Below are positions 59,925 through 64,000 of a stretch of 64,000 nucleotides of DNA, one piece after another. This DNA comes from Dinoroseobacter sp049800835. GTDB taxonomy: Bacteria; Pseudomonadota; Alphaproteobacteria; Rhodobacterales; Rhodobacteraceae. Positions within the stretch are counted from its first letter, which is position 1; each line of letters opens with the position of its first letter. The notes below the pieces were generated by a model that saw only the letters and a list, made by a program, of their open reading frames with translations, did not search any database and had not been told where the DNA came from. Position numbers and translations under genes: made by a program. The stretch lies in contig NZ_JBNAFU010000006.1 of the NCBI RefSeq assembly GCF_049800835.1, positions 170,113 to 234,112 on the forward strand. Direction: 5' to 3'.

Positions 59925-59951
59925 ATGAAACGAGCTAGACGGGGAACCGGA

Positions 59952-60323
59952 ATGCCAACGATCCAACAGCTGATCCGCAAGCCGCGGCAGCCCAAAGTAA
60001 AACGCTCCAAGTCGCTGCACCTGGAGGGCTGCCCGCAGAAGCGCGGGGTCTGTACGCGCGTCTATACCACGACGCCGAAAAAGCCGAACTCGGCCATGCG
60101 GAAGGTTGCCAAAGTGCGCCTGACCAACGGGTTTGAGGTTATCAGCTACATCCCCGGCGAAAGCCACAACCTGCAGGAACACTCTGTGGTTCTGATCCGC
60201 GGCGGTCGTGTCAAAGACCTTCCTGGTGTGCGTTACCACATCCTGCGTGGTGTTCTGGATACCCAGGGCGTCAAAGACCGTAAGCAACGCCGTTCGAAGT
60301 ACGGCGCGAAGCGTCCGAAGTAA
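59952..60323 (+). CDS. rpsL: 30S ribosomal protein S12
   Basis: 123 residues. RGVCTRVYTTTPKKPNSA and GGRVKDLPGVRYH are standard. Lys43 and Lys88, where streptomycin-resistance changes occur, are wild type. ATG 59952 chosen since the long in-frame ORF from 59613 crosses the transporter gene end. First gene of the str operon. Confidence 0.99.
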   Translation: MPTIQQLIRKPRQPKVKRSKSLHLEGCPQKRGVCTRVYTTTPKKPNSAMRKVAKVRLTNGFEVISYIPGESHNLQEHSVVLIRGGRVKDLPGVRYHILRGVLDTQGVKDRKQRRSKYGAKRPK

Positions 60324-60336
60324 GAGGATTAGATAG

Positions 60337-60807
60337 ATGTCCCGCCGTCACGCCGCCGAAAAACGCGAAGTTCTGCCCGACGCCAAGTATGGTGACCGGG
60401 TTCTGACGAAGTTCATGAACAACCTGATGATCGACGGTAAGAAGTCGGTCGCGGAAAAAATCGTCTACAACGCGCTGGACCGGGTTGAGAGCAAGCTCAA
60501 GCGCTCCCCGATCGAAGTGTTCACCGAAGCACTCGACAACGTGAAGCCCTCCGTTGAGGTGCGTTCTCGCCGCGTGGGCGGTGCGACCTACCAGGTTCCT
60601 GTCGAAGTGCGCACTGAACGCCGCGAAGCGCTGGCGATCCGCTGGTTGATCAACGCCTCCCGCGCTCGCAACGAGAACACGATGGAAGAGCGCCTTGCAG
60701 GCGAACTTCTGGATGCCGTGAACTCCCGCGGGTCCGCTGTGAAAAAGCGCGAAGACACCCACAAGATGGCCGACGCCAACAAAGCGTTCAGCCACTACCG
60801 CTGGTAA
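60337..60807 (+). CDS. rpsG: 30S ribosomal protein S7
   Basis: 156 residues. MSRRHAAEKREVLPDAKYGD, GGATYQVPVEVR and the ARNENTMEERLAGELLDA helix match S7, which organises the 16S 3' domain and may regulate the operon. 13 bases after rpsL. Confidence 0.99.
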   Translation: MSRRHAAEKREVLPDAKYGDRVLTKFMNNLMIDGKKSVAEKIVYNALDRVESKLKRSPIEVFTEALDNVKPSVEVRSRRVGGATYQVPVEVRTERREALAIRWLINASRARNENTMEERLAGELLDAVNSRGSAVKKREDTHKMADANKAFSHYRW

Positions 60808-60833
60808 TCTCCCTCAAGCCTAGGACCGAACCA

Positions 60834-62951
<2,118 letters not shown>

Positions 62952-63035
62952 CCGGGACGGCGGGGAGAACCCCGCCCTACCCATCACCGTAGGGCAGAGA
63001 CATCTCTGCCGACCCGAAAAAGACAGGAGGCCATC

Positions 63036-64000
<965 letters not shown>

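Overview
The window reads as core chromosome of an alphaproteobacterium, most probably the Roseobacter group of the Rhodobacteraceae. The evidence is GC-rich sequence, very dense coding with many ATGA and TGATG start/stop overlaps, an L-malyl-CoA lyase (mcl1) of the type used in the ethylmalonyl-CoA pathway, a phaA-phaB pair for polyhydroxybutyrate, a TrcR/DUF1013 regulator, a TIGR02302-type protein beside ftsEX, SdhAF4 beside dapB, and a MutL with the endonuclease motif expected where MutH is absent. I see no insertion sequence, prophage, CRISPR array, complete tRNA or rRNA.

Layout. 1-6041 (all minus): an RND efflux permease cut by the window edge with its adaptor, an AzlCD amino-acid exporter pair, an unknown two-helix coiled-coil membrane protein, and greA. 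6265-12941: ETF-ubiquinone oxidoreductase, a secreted TPR protein overlapping ispE, a long-chain polyprenyl diphosphate synthase facing them, then DUF2007 overlapping an N6-adenine-type methyltransferase, and a DUF465 small protein. 13004-16261: a LysR regulator divergent from a 46-residue unknown protein, then phaB and phaA. 16589-21902: an EAL-only phosphodiesterase, tag, a TlpA-like thioredoxin, and argH / LptM-like lipoprotein / DUF2834 / lysA. 21935-27906: an envelope block (TIGR02302 protein with a Gln/Gly tract, membrane-anchored zinc-ribbon protein, ftsE, ftsX, plsC). 28017-35930: mcl1, 1-Cys peroxiredoxin, truB-rbfA, dapB, a secreted unknown, sdhAF4, rsmB and a heparinase-fold protein. 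36014-46079: purH-lspA, a DUF3035 lipoprotein, a pair of M16 peptidases (one active, one degenerate), mutL-rmuC, RNase T2 and trcR. 46153-64000: the secE-nusG-rplKA-rplJL-rpoBC block, an EamA-type transporter, then the str operon rpsL-rpsG-fusA-tuf (tuf cut by the edge).

How it fits together. phaAB, mcl1 and ETF-QO together suggest growth on acetyl-CoA-yielding substrates with polyhydroxybutyrate storage. lysA and dapB give lysine and diaminopimelate; ispE and the polyprenyl synthase give isoprenoids and a quinone side chain. The final 18 kb is the transcription and translation core, with several candidate RNA hairpins between genes.

I looked for an undescribed system and did not find one that stands out. 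The best leads are modest: the LysR/46-aa divergent pair with a dyad between them, the zinc-ribbon/FtsEX/TIGR02302/PlsC envelope block, the heparinase-fold protein without a signal peptide in a housekeeping neighbourhood, altered catalytic-site residues in RNase T2 and Tag, and structured RNA candidates in the ribosomal-protein/RNA-polymerase cluster.
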